Positions 1-10,564 of a stretch of DNA of 64,000 bases are shown here, one piece after another. The position numbers were made by a program, and so were the translations under genes. The stretch's first letter is position 1. Each line of letters begins with the position of its first letter. The stretch comes from Pithys albifrons albifrons (lineage: Eukaryota; Chordata; Aves; Passeriformes; Thamnophilidae), in NCBI RefSeq assembly GCF_047495875.1, contig NC_092497.1:64007492-64071491 (forward strand), in the 5' to 3' direction. Below the pieces are notes generated by a model, which searched no databases, had not been told where the DNA came from, and saw only the letters and a list, made by a program, of their open reading frames with translations.

Positions 1-1263
1 CTGACATTCTTTTTACATGACTATCCAGCTGTGTTCTTCAGTGCAGGATTGTTTATTTTCAGGGTAATTTATTTGCGAGTGTTTTTATCAGCAAATGAGT
101 AAATCAATGTGAGTTTTTTGTTGTTGTTGTTTTGATCTGATTGCCTAACACAGCAGCATGGCTTGGGACATTATCAGTAGTAAGGTATGCATAATAGGGT
201 GCTGATTTTTTTCCCTGTCCAAAGTGTTAACTGTGGAAGAATGATGGATATTTTAGTGAGAGGGTATAATTTTTGTTCATGCACAAATTTATTTTTATGT
301 CTTCTTTAATTACTTTCCAAACTATAGGCCTGTAAAGTGCTTCTAATTTCTGTTGTTTTTGTTTTTTTTTTTTTTTAAATGGAAAGTCCTTTCCTTCACC
401 TGTGCAAACTCAATTAAAATTTTGTCCTTTTAGAAACCTCTAATTTTCATCTACAGTTCACTCTTTTGAAAACTCTTCTGTATTCCTTCATCTGATTTAT
501 CTTAAATATCTTTTTCTTTTTCCTAGTTCTCCTTGGAATTTTCTACTGTCTGTAGCAATATGTGTACATAGTGATTCATCTTTAGAAAATAGAAAAAGCT
601 TCTGCTGTAGGTATAGATATTTTCCTTGGAAGAGGGGCAGCCATGTAAGGGGAATGGGAGTGAAAACAGGTAAAATCCTGTTTTGCTTACTTTTGTAAGT
701 AGTTGCATTTATTCAATGGGATTACTTGTCTGGGTAGAGCAAACAGGATTGGACCCTATCTACTATATTAAATGGATCAAAATAACTCAGTAATTGAATA
801 CTCTGGAAAATGAATTTCTGTATTTGATCTATTTTCTTTCAGTTCTAAAGAAATAAAACATTTGAATGCTTTCTGTATGTGTTAAAGGTCAATGGTTATC
901 TCCTTAAGTTGTGAGATGGAACACCAGTCATATATGGTAAGCAGGGCTTTGCCTGCTCCCTGATCTCTTCTTTTGGAACTGCTTTTTGAAAAGTTACTAA
1001 ACAGCTAACTTTGAAGGATACTACACATGTCAGAGGAGCAGGGCCTGCTTATCTGTTTTGAGGAACTTGTACTGAATGTTTCCATTGGTGCAGATAGCTA
1101 AGTCTCTGTGTCATGGTTATTCTGTGGGAGCTGAGGGTGTCCATGGTCTGTGGCAAGTACGCAGCACTTGGTAGGACTGGGTCCAAATGGAGCCCTTGTA
1201 CAAACACAGCTTTAATGGTTTTTTTTATGTAGCTTCATTCCTAATGTTGCTTTATTATTTTAG
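1..1263 (+). other. DMRT2: 3' part of the last DMRT2 intron
   Basis: This is non-coding sequence directly upstream of the terminal DMRT2 exon. It is AT-rich, has a T-run at about 362-376, and holds no convincing reading frame. It ends in a splice acceptor: a branch-like CTAAT word near 1241-1245, a moderately T-rich stretch, then AG at 1262-1263. The intron is assigned because the open frame of the next exon continues upstream of its first possible start codon and matches DMRT2 right up to this AG. The upstream splice donor is outside the window. Confidence 0.85.
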
Positions 1264-2288
1264 GTTACCGTCCTATTCCAACAGACTCTTACCTGGGAGG
1301 GAATTCACCCTTGCCACCCCCTGTAAGTGACAGGATGAGGAAGAGACGGGCTTTTGCTGATAAAGAGTTGGAGAACATTATGCTAGAGAGAGAGTATAAA
1401 GAGAGAGAGATGATGGAAGCTACACAAGCAGCTGCCCTCTTTTTCCCTAATCGCATAGTGCGTGGACCTGAACACAACTCATATAAAACAGCCTTCAACA
1501 CTCTTCAAGCTGATGCTCCAAACAAGGAGTTTTGCAATTTTTTACCAACCTGCCTTGATCTAATGATGCAGTATTCAGGATCCAGCAACATGGAATTAAT
1601 TTCTTCAAATGTCAGTGTAGCTACTTCCTACAGGCAGTATCCCCTGCCTTCTAGGTTCTTAGTGTGGCCAAAATGTGGCCCCATTAGTGATGCTCTTCTC
1701 TACCAACAATGCCTATTAAATGCTACTACTGTCCAAACTCTCAAACCTGGGGCAGGTTGGGATGCCAAGGTCTCACAAAGTCAAGACTGTCCTAACACTG
1801 AGCACAACATCATGCCTCCAAAACTGGAAAATTCGCTTGTTCTGACTCACACACAAGATATTCAGCAGTCACATAATGAAATACTGTGTCTTCCTCAGGA
1901 AGCTCGTGAGAGGTCAGCTTTCTCTCCTCCAAAAAGAACTTTCTCGCAGATTTCTGATAAAGATTCTCTGTCTCCTCAGGAAGAGGCATTAAGTAAGATA
2001 AGCAGAAACAGTACCAAACTCCCTCCACCGCTCAAATACGGTCCATTTCAGTCACTGTTCCAGCAGAGATTTCCTGACAGATCAGTAGCAGAGTTAAGAC
2101 CAACATTTGTGAAAGAGACTTTTGAAGATGCTTCTAAGAAATACAGAGAATTTGCTGTTAAGGAGAACCAAAAATGCAAGTTTACTGTAGAAAAATGTGC
2201 AAAAGACTTCTTTGGGGCCAAACAGGCCACAACGAAACTTACAACAACTGAGCCACTGTCATTTTCAGTTGAATCCATCCTTAAATGA
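1264..2288 (+). CDS. DMRT2: DMRT2 (doublesex- and mab-3-related transcription factor 2), terminal coding exon, partial
   Basis: DMRT2 is a nuclear DNA-binding protein. In vertebrates it acts in somite and axial patterning and is part of the DMRT1-DMRT3-DMRT2 cluster. This exon starts in phase: a GGT glycine codon is split by the intron, followed by 340 complete codons and TGA at 2286-2288. The DM zinc-finger domain is encoded upstream and is not seen. Visible here are YRPIP at residues 1-5, a charged segment with KRRAFADKELENIM near residues 25-38, FCNFLPTCLDL near 89-99, and a long conserved block near 116-152 containing RFLVWPKCGPISDALLYQQ, which is diagnostic of DMRT2. The Ser/Pro-rich middle with ERSAFSPPK is also typical. 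The protein ends SFSVESILK. From memory, mammalian orthologues run about ten residues further. The frame has no interruption. An internal start should not be annotated, because the match continues upstream of any in-exon ATG. Confidence 0.96.
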
Positions 2289-2588
2289 CTTTCTTGTGTG
2301 ATTACTAATGTCTCTCAATGAGTAAACTATACCTTCAGACTAGAGAGTAAGATTTGCCTTTAGCCAAATTGGCACTGGCTGCCTTATCTCTTAAAAAAAT
2401 TTTAAAGGGGATTTTTTGCTGTAAATGGTAATTCCTTCTTTTATCTCAAAATTATATACATAAATATGCATGGTTTTGGAAAAAAATATTTAATTTTAAA
2501 AAATTGAAACTGCATGTATAGATTCTTAAGTGTTATTTTAAGTGGCACTTCAAACCATTCAATAAAATGAATTTACTTACAAGCCTAG
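2289..2588 (+). other. DMRT2: DMRT2 3' untranslated region with polyadenylation signal
   Basis: An AT-rich stretch follows the stop codon. A canonical AATAAA lies at 2561-2566, and a GT/T-rich element (TGTCTGTCTTGTCTCT) follows at about 2592-2607, so cleavage is expected near 2580-2590 and the UTR is about 300 nt. Further AATAAA words at about 3002 and 3313 could serve longer transcript forms. The end point is inferred from these motifs only. Confidence 0.75.
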
Positions 2589-4586
2589 ACTGATGTCTGT
2601 CTTGTCTCTAGCATCTCACAGGCACATGTATTCAACTTTCAGAATATACTTTTTATTTTGTCTGCCATTATGAATATACTTACTACTTATGTTGCTGTGG
2701 TAAGTGGTCATTTTTACTTTGAACCTCCAATAACTATGAGAAGAGGTGACAACAGTGCATGTCAGCTAGTGTGAATTCACAAAAATTTTTATTTACTTAA
2801 GTGGCATTTGGATCAGTTTCCATATGCTGTTCTTATTTTGAAGGAGGAGTGCATGCTAGTGTAAAAGACTAATCTATTTCACAGTTCTCTATAAAAGCTT
2901 CTCTTTCTAAAGCAGAAGAGTTACTAGATTGGTTTTGGTTTTGAGAGAAATGGCTTGAGTGAGATTTTAGACAAAAAGCATTTTTTAAAGTTCAGTTTTT
3001 GAATAAAAAGTTTGTTTTTTAAAAGTAGCTGCTGGTGGTGTGTTTTTATTGTTGTTTGGGGTTTTTTGTTTTGTTTGGGTTTTGAATTTTTTTTATGTTC
3101 AGCCCACTTTACTCTGGATTTCCACCTCCTTGAATACTTTCCTTCTGAAAGCATTTCAGTCTTGACCAGCAAGTGCCTGAGATTCTTGTCTTGTGGTAAT
3201 TGAAATTGCCTACAGGCTGTAAAAATGATGCACAGAATCATCACTGCTAATGAGAAATCAAGTAATGATCTCTTGGATTTATAATTCTATGTCCTTGTGC
3301 AGGCATAGCAGAAATAAAGGAGAATAACCACTAGAATTTGCCTGAGAACCTGAAGTGGCCTCCTCGGGGTTATAGGAAAAGTCATTGCCAGTTCTCAGTA
3401 TGACAGAGCTTGAAACTTTCTAAATCGATGACTTTGCAAGTTTTTCTGTATACTTCACTACTAACACAGCAAGTGCTAACCAGTAATTCCTTGGTTACTT
3501 TCCTGCTTTAATGTTTTAATCCTGCAGACAGTGTTCATCCAGCTGAAAGCAAATGTGTTTTGTTCTTAATGTTTATGGATTTATAAGAACATTTTCTGTT
3601 TGGTATTTGTGAGCAGAATGTAATATTTTCTAATTTTGTTACTCTCCCTGCACAGGTTAAATGCTTATTTTGTCTGATTCTGTAACTATCTCTCAAAGTG
3701 TTCAGTGTTTCTGTTGGAAGTGGTGTTGCGGAGTAATAAGACCCTTTTTCTGGATGGCCTGTTAATTGTCCTGCGTGCTTTTCTAAGCTACGCTCTTAAA
3801 GCAACCGACAGGTTAACATGTTATATTTTATGTAGCATGTAAATTTTTCCATAACATATTTTGCAAAGGACATAAAAGTTTTTTGTTAGGAATGTGAAAA
3901 AATTGTTGCAATTTGGAAGGATCTTGGGCACTGACTGAAGTTTCACTTTTTAAAAGCATTCATACTAACCTGATTTTTCTTAGTGAAAAACAGGTTTCAA
4001 ATGCAGTGGGATGCGTTTCCTTTTTTCAAATTCTGTCTTTATCCAGTTGCCATTAGAGGGAGTTTTAACTTACTTGAGAGCTATATCTGCTTGAGAATCA
4101 GTTTAGCATTTGAACCAAGCTAAGCAGATTTTACCTGGAATAAATGGACAGAAATTCTTCATAATTCATGTTTATTTGTTTTCAGTGCTGTTTCCTCCTT
4201 TGGCTTAGCTGAACATTAAATGTTAATAAGGGGGTTTAATTTAAGCAAGGCTTCCTTTGTTTTTAAAAATATGATTTGTTTTGTGTTTTTGAGCAACTGG
4301 CATAAACTAGGATCATAGATGAAGGAAAGTTCAGCAGTCTGTGTGCTGAACCAATATTGGATACTGGAATGAGTCCCACACAAATAATTTTTTAGCTTGA
4401 CAGTGTGTGCCACTAAAATTGTACAGTTTCACATCTGAAATATTTTTCCTGGAAGTCACTTGTCTTTATCCATGTCCGAAAAAACAAGACCAGAAACCCA
4501 AACCCATCTGACAGACTAGTACCTCTTGATCTTTCTTTAAAAAAATTAAACTGAAAAATTCAAACTCTTGAACATATACCAAGCAT
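2589..4586. other. Intergenic sequence downstream of DMRT2
   Basis: AT-rich sequence with stop codons in every frame. The small open frames at 2924-3244 (-) and 3012-3203 (+) are chance products of T-rich runs around 3040-3100. I recognise no repeat family, RNA gene or exon. Part of it could belong to a longer DMRT2 3' UTR if the later AATAAA signals are used. Confidence 0.5.
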
Positions 4587-4595
4587 GTCTGTCTG

Positions 4596-4648
<53 letters not shown>
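4587..4648. repeat. (CTAT)n microsatellite
   Basis: Three GTCT units run into 13 uninterrupted CTAT units (4597-4648). This is a perfect tetranucleotide array and is likely to be length-polymorphic. It lies 46 bp upstream of a solo LTR. Confidence 0.98.
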
Positions 4649-4694
4649 TGTTTATTATTTTAAATATATATTTATATTTACATAAACATACGTA

Positions 4695-5239
4695 TGTTGT
4701 GTTTTAACCCCAAATGGCAACTAAATACCAGGCAGACACTTGCTTACTCCCCAACTTTTGCCACGGTGGAGAGGAGAATTGGAATAAAAAAGTGAAACTC
4801 ATGTGTTGAGATAAAAACAGTTCAATAAATATAACAAAATAAAATATAATAACAGTAACAACAACTATTGTAATAGTAATGACAAGGAGAGAGGCAGAGG
4901 AATAAAACCCAAGAGGAGCAAGTGATGCACAGTGCAATTTCTCACCACTCTCTGACTGATGACCAGCCTGTCTCCCAGCAGCAATCAGCTCCTGGGTATG
5001 GCATTCTGTTATGTGGACTGGCCTTTGGGGCAATTTAGGTCAGTTGTCCAGGCCATGCTTCCTCCCAGATTCTGTTGCACCTTCTCACTGACAAAGCATA
5101 AGTCACTGAAAAGTCCTTGACTTAAGGCAAGCACTTCTTAGCAAAACCTGAAACATTGGTGTTTTATCAACATTATCCTCATATTGACATCGAAACAGAA
5201 CACTGTAACGTCTACTCTATCCCAGACAAAACCATGACA
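4695..5239 (-). mobile_element. Solo LTR of an avian endogenous retrovirus (ERVL-like)
   Basis: Read on the minus strand, this 545-bp unit begins TGTCATGGTTTTG and ends GTTAAAACACAACA, giving TG...CA ends. It is flanked by a 5-bp target duplication with one mismatch (ACGTA at 4690-4694, ACATA at 5240-5244). The text between, including the words equivalent to AAGTCAAGGACTTTTCAG and GGTTGAGATAAAAACAG-like sequence, matches a widespread bird LTR that I know from passerine and other neoavian genomes. No gag, pol or env sequence adjoins it, so it is a solo LTR. The 5-bp duplication suggests a class III (ERVL-type) element; this class assignment is inference. Confidence 0.85.
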
Positions 5240-5717
5240 ACATACTTTTATATCTAATATATATATATGTTCTGGATTGTTTATTGAAATCATAGTCATC
5301 AGAAGAGGAGTGACATTTCAATTGCTATTTGAAAAAGTTTGACTGAGTTGAGACTTCAACAAAGGGTTTACTTTACCTGATAAGTAAGTCTCACTGGACT
5401 CAGCACTTGGCCACCCTTTCTTATTGTCACCTGTTCATGTCTTCCTTCCATTCCATTAGGCATTTCACCCTGTAGTTAGTTTCCTTTCATTTCATGTACC
5501 TTTGACCTTACTCCTCATTCATCTTGAAAACTCGTTACATCCAGATTTTTCCCTTTCCCCTCCCCTTCTCCTTTTTTCCTTTTTCTTTTTCTCTCTTTCC
5601 TTTTCAAAATGCATAGTCTATTACTCTTGGGGAAGAGGATTAGCAGCTCGAGCAAGATAGTGTATACTCGGACAGCAGGTGATTTTCCTCACATGTGACA
5701 TATGATATATGAAGGGA
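5240..5717. other. Intergenic spacer between LTR and CR1
   Basis: Unique-looking AT-rich sequence containing a short AT dinucleotide run (about 5254-5268) and the pyrimidine tract listed separately at 5546-5605. No gene is seen. Confidence 0.5.
5546..5605. repeat. 60-nt uninterrupted polypyrimidine tract
   Basis: Every base from 5546 to 5605 is C or T, with no obvious short period. Such homopurine/homopyrimidine runs can form triplex (H-DNA) structures. No splice acceptor or exon follows it, so it is not an intron end. Confidence 0.9.
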
Positions 5718-6387
5718 TGTGGGGGTACTAATTGACAGGAAGCTCAACATGAGCCAACAATGTGCCCAGGTGGCCAAGAAGACCAATGGGATCCTGGCCT
5801 GTATCAAAAATAGCGTGGCCAGCAGGACCAGGGCAGTGACCCTTCCCCTGGACTCTGCCTTGGGGAGGCCACACCTTGAGTACTGTGTTCAGTTCTGGGC
5901 CCCTCAGTTCAGGCAAGATATTGAGGTGCTGGAGCTGGTCCAGAGAAGAGCAACAAGGCTGGTGAAGGGACTGGAGCATAAGTCCTATGGGGAGAGGCTG
6001 AGAGAGCTGTGGCTGTTTAGCCTGGAGAAGAGGAGGCTCAGAGGTGACCTCATCACTGTCTATAACTACCTGAAGGGAACTTATAGCTGGGTGGAGGTTG
6101 GTCTCTTTTCCCAGGCACTCAGCAACAGGACAAGGGAGCACAGGCTTAAGCTCTGCCAGGGGAAATTTAAGTTGGAGATCAGAAAAAAACTCTTTCCAGA
6201 GCGAGTAATCAGGCCTTGGAATGGGCTGCCCAGAGAGGTGGTGGATTCACCATCCCTGGAGATTTTTAACTGAGATTAGATTTTAACTGATCTAGTAAAC
6301 CGACTGGAGCTGGACCAAGGGTTGGACTTGATGATCTTGAAGGTCTTTTCCAACCCAATCGATTCTATGATTCTGTGATTCTGTGAT
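5718..6387 (+). mobile_element. CR1 LINE, 5'-truncated, 3' part with octamer tail
   Basis: This is the 3' end of a chicken-repeat-1 non-LTR retrotransposon. It encodes the last part of the CR1 reverse-transcriptase ORF (5719-6273), followed by the short 3' UTR with the words GGACTTGATGATCTT and TTCCAACCCAATC. It closes with octamer copies ATTCTATG, ATTCTGTG, ATTCTGTG at about 6362-6385. The 5' end near 5718 is a truncation typical of CR1. The tail is interrupted at 6387 by an LTR element and resumes at 7190. Confidence 0.95.
5719..6273 (+). pseudogene. Remnant of the CR1 ORF2 reverse transcriptase C-terminus
   Basis: An open frame of 184 codons reads through the thumb/C-terminal part of CR1 ORF2. 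Family-typical words are [13 protein letters not shown] near the start, [11 protein letters not shown] near residue 53, and [39 protein letters not shown] across the middle, then [17 protein letters not shown] at the end. The catalytic reverse-transcriptase core and endonuclease are absent because of 5' truncation, so no active enzyme can be made. The absence of frameshifts or stops across 184 codons suggests limited decay. Confidence 0.9.
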
Positions 6388-7189
6388 TGTTATAGTTTGA
6401 GCCGGCAAAATGCCAACTGCCTGGTACCCAGTCAAAAAGTCCACTCCCAGAACAGGAGAGTGAGGGAAAACAACAGAAACGAGGCTTTAAACACAGTGAG
6501 GTTTTTATATTTATACAGAGAAGAGGAGAGCTTAACACAGAATATGAAATAGCACATAGTGACAGGAAACAACAACAGGCTCACCGAGGTCGCCCCAGCT
6601 AACAGGTGAAACTCCAAACCAAGCAAACCTCCTCCCCAAAGGAAACCTCCCAACAAGAGGGAAAGAGGAATTAACAGGAATGTGCTCATGTCCCTGGGTA
6701 AACAGACGCGTGGACTGGCAGCAGGGCCTGATATCAGCAGTCAGAGAGCGGGAACCGTCCTGGTCAGAAGCATGGACCGAAAAGGGGCCAAGATTCCTCC
6801 CACCTTGCTTGTTATACTCCCCGACACTTCTGATGTCAGATGATATGAAATACCTCTTTGGCTGCTTAAGTCAGATGATACCTGTCCCCTCTAATCTGTG
6901 TCACAGCCTTTGAGGCCTGCTAGAAACTGAGGCCTAAATGGGGACCTATGCTGACTAAAGCTAAAACTACCACAACGTCCAACCCTTATTTCATATCATA
7001 TGACGTCAACAGCCCATATCCCACATTAATCATTTTCCCGTGCTTATATGCATATATGTATAGTCCATATGCAGTCCTTCGAGGCAGATGTTCTTTCATC
7101 AAGGATCAGCACCAGCATCAGTTCAGCTTGGGTCCTTGGCCTTTTGGTTAAGGTCACAGTTCCAAGTTCAGGACTGGTTCACTACCACA
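6388..7189 (-). mobile_element. LTR element inserted in the CR1 tail, 802 bp
   Basis: The element is bounded by TG at 6388 and CA at 7189 and flanked by a perfect 5-bp duplication GTGAT (6383-6387 and 7190-7194). Removing it restores a continuous CR1 octamer tail. Most of the unit (6388-6977) matches an avian ERV LTR that I recognise, read on the minus strand, with the left end TGTTATAGTTTG. The word ACTACCACA occurs twice, at 6967-6975 and at the right end, 7181-7189. The stretch 6978-7180 is therefore either the start of a longer LTR or a piece of internal retroviral sequence left by a deletion. No coding domain is visible. Confidence 0.85.
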
Positions 7190-7206
7190 GTGATTCACAG
7201 TGATTG
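7190..7206 (+). mobile_element. Displaced end of the CR1 tail
   Basis: GTGATTCACAGTGATTG continues the degenerate ATTCTGTG octamer pattern broken at 6387. It is the far side of the nested LTR insertion and shows where the CR1 copy really ended. Confidence 0.6.
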
Positions 7207-7892
7207 TGAAGCACTCTTGCTTCTTTAAGCCATAAGCTTCTCTAGAGCAGAAGTAGCCACTTGTCTGCATCTCCTTGTGCAGCTGTGGGAATTCATGGAG
7301 AAAGGGAGGACTCACCCTTAAACCAGTGCTTAATGCAAGACAATATCTTGCTGGCAACAAGTCAACTGTTATATCTTATGCTCCACTATGCTCTCTGGTT
7401 CTTAAATACAATTGCTGTGGCGTTTCTTGGGTGTGTGGATGTCTGTATCTCTTGTATAGTGCTACTTATTTGAGTACAAGATACACATTTGTGTTGCACT
7501 TACGAGTGTCAGGTTACATTTCTCTTCTAATTCCCTTTTGACCACAGTTTTTTTTAAGAGATGGTGGAACAAGCCTCTTGGAAAGCTCAGCTATGGGTTT
7601 TGGATAGGAGGCCAAGAACCTGTTCTGCCTGTGGAGCATGAAACAGTTGTGGAAAGTAGTATGAATAACAATTGTTCACTTGGTCTGCAAAACAGAATGT
7701 GTGGGTGATGACGCAGTCAGAGACAACCATCTACTTGTTGCATATGCATGCCCTCTGTATGCATAGTGAGACCAAAAGTTTTATAGCTGCACAGAGGTGT
7801 ATAAATGTAGAGAACTTGAGGAATTGCAAATTGATAGAATCCCAGGCAGTGCCTGGTTTACGGCCTGGCCTTATTCTCCTGGCCCAGGGGAA

Positions 7893-8105
7893 GTAAAGGC
7901 CAGTAACAGCTTTCCGTTCTAGCACCTTTGGTGTGAGAGCAGTCCCCAGACATACTCAATTTTGGAGCTTGACTCCAGATTCCAGAGGTGTGCTCCTGAA
8001 AGTGGATGTCAGTACCCTTTCTTGGCAAGGAGAGCACCTGGCTGCAGTGTTGTGGTAGAGATGTTAGGCTGCCCATGGGAGGTAAAGGCCAGCAACAGCT
8101 TTCTG
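7893..8105. repeat. Diverged direct repeat, 24-bp words 189 bp apart
   Basis: GTAAAGGCCAGTAACAGC at 7893 recurs as GTAAAGGCCAGCAACAGC at 8082. The match covers 22 of 24 bases, and partial similarity extends some 12 bases upstream (GGCCCAGGGGA versus GGCTGCCCATGGGA). It may be the remains of a local duplication of about 189 bp or two pieces of one unnamed repeat. Confidence 0.6.
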
Positions 8106-9193
8106 TAGTGCTTGGAGAAGAGATAGATTATTGGTAGCTGCTACAGTGACAGTGCTTGTCCCTCGTGTGGCACATGAAAATTGAGATGGGGACAGTGGGG
8201 GTAGGAGGAGAGTCCCTGCCAAACAAAGTGGGTTGCTACCTTTCTCTAAGGTGCTGGCTTCTCAGAGGTAAGTGCACAAGCACCAGTGGCTTGCACAAAG
8301 TCTGCCTCTGTGAACCAGCTAATTGAGCTGCTGGGCTTAAGGTAGGTCAAGGTGAGATGACTGAATAAACAGACACAAGTCATTCAGCTGGTGTCAAGGC
8401 TCAAAAACTTGTGAAATCATCATCTGAATGCCTTAGTATTCTGACTGAGAATAAGACAGCCCAGTGCTATGACAAAGACCTAAGTTTCACAGTCTGAACT
8501 CCTCATTTCCTTGAGGTCATAAGAGCAAGTCACCTTTGACCATCTGTGAAGGAAAAAGTCCTTGTAGGGTTAATGACTCTGAAGTCATTGTGTTACCCAG
8601 ACAGCAGCTGCTATTATTCTGGAATCAGAGAATTTGGCACTAGTTCAATTTCTTTATTTTAGGGGTAGAACATTTAGGGGTAGGGAGTTACATTCTCATT
8701 TTGATTTGACAGCTTGCTTGCATGACAAAGCCTTTCAGTTCCTGTATCCAACACTTCTCATTCAGCTGACCTTGACATGAAAGCTGGCATGAGGAGTTGC
8801 TGCCCATCATATATGAGATTCTTACTGTGTCACTGTATTCCTTCTTTGAATTCCTGCCAGCTGAACACCATAAGGTACAGATAATACCTTCTTTAACTCA
8901 GAGAGTAGAGATCAGCCACTTTCTGTTTGCTTGCATTGAAACAAGGACAAACCATGGTTTATGCAAGAAGGGCTGCTGGGGAACCATGTGTGGGCAGGTG
9001 GAAAACAGTGACAGATATCTCAGCATGACTGGAGAGACAGGAAACAGTTGGTGTTTTATGGGAGGAAGCATCTCTCTTAATAAATAATGAAAACTGTCTG
9101 GAAAAGCCCACAAAGAGTTCAACATTGCCACTTTCCTCTCTTCATGATCCCAGCTCCTGTTCTTCATGAACAAGCTACCAAGAAGGTGTTTGG

Positions 9194-9214
9194 TTTTTTT
9201 TTTTTTTTTTTTTT
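9194..9214. repeat. Poly-T run (21 nt)
   Basis: Uninterrupted T tract. No retroposed sequence with target duplications is apparent next to it. Confidence 0.95.
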
Positions 9215-10198
9215 GTCCAGAAACAAGTCTAGAATCGCATTCATGTACTGCAGCCATCCCTTTTGCTGTCATTGGAAGTTGGTAGCCCAAAGCCAGTGAA
9301 TCCTGCTGTTACTGGGGCAAATCATCTGAAGTGGAGGGGCTGATGCTGCCATTGCTCCATGGTCACAAAAGAGCCTGCATCTCAGCCTGAACTCATTGCT
9401 CCAAACTTTGCATGGATGTGAGGGCATTTGGGTCTCTGGAATGAAAACTCACCACCTAACCTGTGTGTTACCATAGCACACACTGCTACATGTCTATATT
9501 ATTTTTCTTTTCTGACAAATAAGATCTTCCACCGTCACCAACAACAAAAGAAAGGAGGGGTACTTCATATTCAGTTATGTTGAGACATTATCTTGGAGGA
9601 ATTTAAGAATCAAAAATGACATTGGAAGATGGCAGTGGCCCTTTTCCTATTTTTCTGAATAATTATTACAGCTGAAATCTACTGAAGATAAAGCAAAAAA
9701 CCTCATAGGTAAGCATACTGATGTGTACAGAAACAGAAGCACAGAAAGATATGTACTTATCCTTGCAACATGGAATCTAGAGATAACTGTAGAAGAGGTA
9801 CAAAGATTTTATGGTCACATTGTCTGGCTGACAGCTTCTGCATCTATACCTTATTGTAAATGGTCCAATCTGGACTTAAACTGGTGACTAGATTTTTTGG
9901 TTATTCCTTGGTCATTCAGTTGGACAGGAAACAGGTAGGCTGAACTAACACGTGTGATACACAGTTTCTGTACTTGTGTATCAAGAGCTAATAGTGCCAT
10001 CCATTACACCCTTCCTGGTTTGCATCTACACATTTCATTTCTACACAAAGAACCTCCTATATGAATTGGCCAGGCCAGACACCAGTTTTCTAAGTCAAAC
10101 ACAAGACATGGGTGAACTCTTCACCTTCACAAATGACTTTGTTCTGGGTCATGAAAATCACACTGGGAGTTGGTCTTCTGCAGGAAGGTGATGTAAGT

Positions 10199-10245
10199 AG
10201 TCATAGAATTGTTAGGTTCTAGATTTAGAAAGACCAGAATCATGT
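10199..10245 (-). mobile_element. Possible old CR1 3'-end fragment
   Basis: AGTCATAGAATTGTTAGGTT, followed by a diverged GAAAGACC and ATCATG, resembles the reverse complement of the CR1 3' UTR start (typically TCATAGAATGGTTAGGTTGG...). It is short and diverged, so uncertain. Confidence 0.4.
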
Positions 10246-10564
10246 ATATAGAGATGAAACCAAAATCTTAGTGTAAACAATATACGGGTAAACCTATTCC
10301 TTTCAGGAAATTTTAGACTTTTAGCAGCATAAGTGTGAATAGAGAGTTGGAAAAAAAAAGCCATCCAAAGATCTTAGTAAGTGTCTTGGAGATGACAAAT
10401 ATACAGGAACCTTTTGTTGTAGCCCATGTGAAAAGTCAAATTTTTTATAAATTTACACCTACTTCCATCTCAGCTGTTGTTATTCTGTAGAGCAGTACTA
10501 CTTCCACTCCTACATCCTCAAACACACTTAGCAATTGGAATTTAGGGTTATATGATAGAACAGC

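Larger units (their letters stand above)
7207..10198. other. Intergenic region without recognisable genes
   Basis: No exon, RNA gene or identifiable transposon is seen. Local features are a diverged direct repeat (7893-7916 and 8082-8105) and a 21-nt T-run at 9194-9214. The open frames here, up to 130 codons (8898-9290 on the minus strand), include a poly-lysine run that is only the T-run read backwards. Confidence 0.5.

Noticed and set aside
1311..2288. DMRT2 exon treated as a complete gene starting inside the exon
   Set aside because: Similarity to DMRT2 continues upstream to the splice acceptor at 1263, and the DM domain is missing, so this is the last exon of a multi-exon gene.
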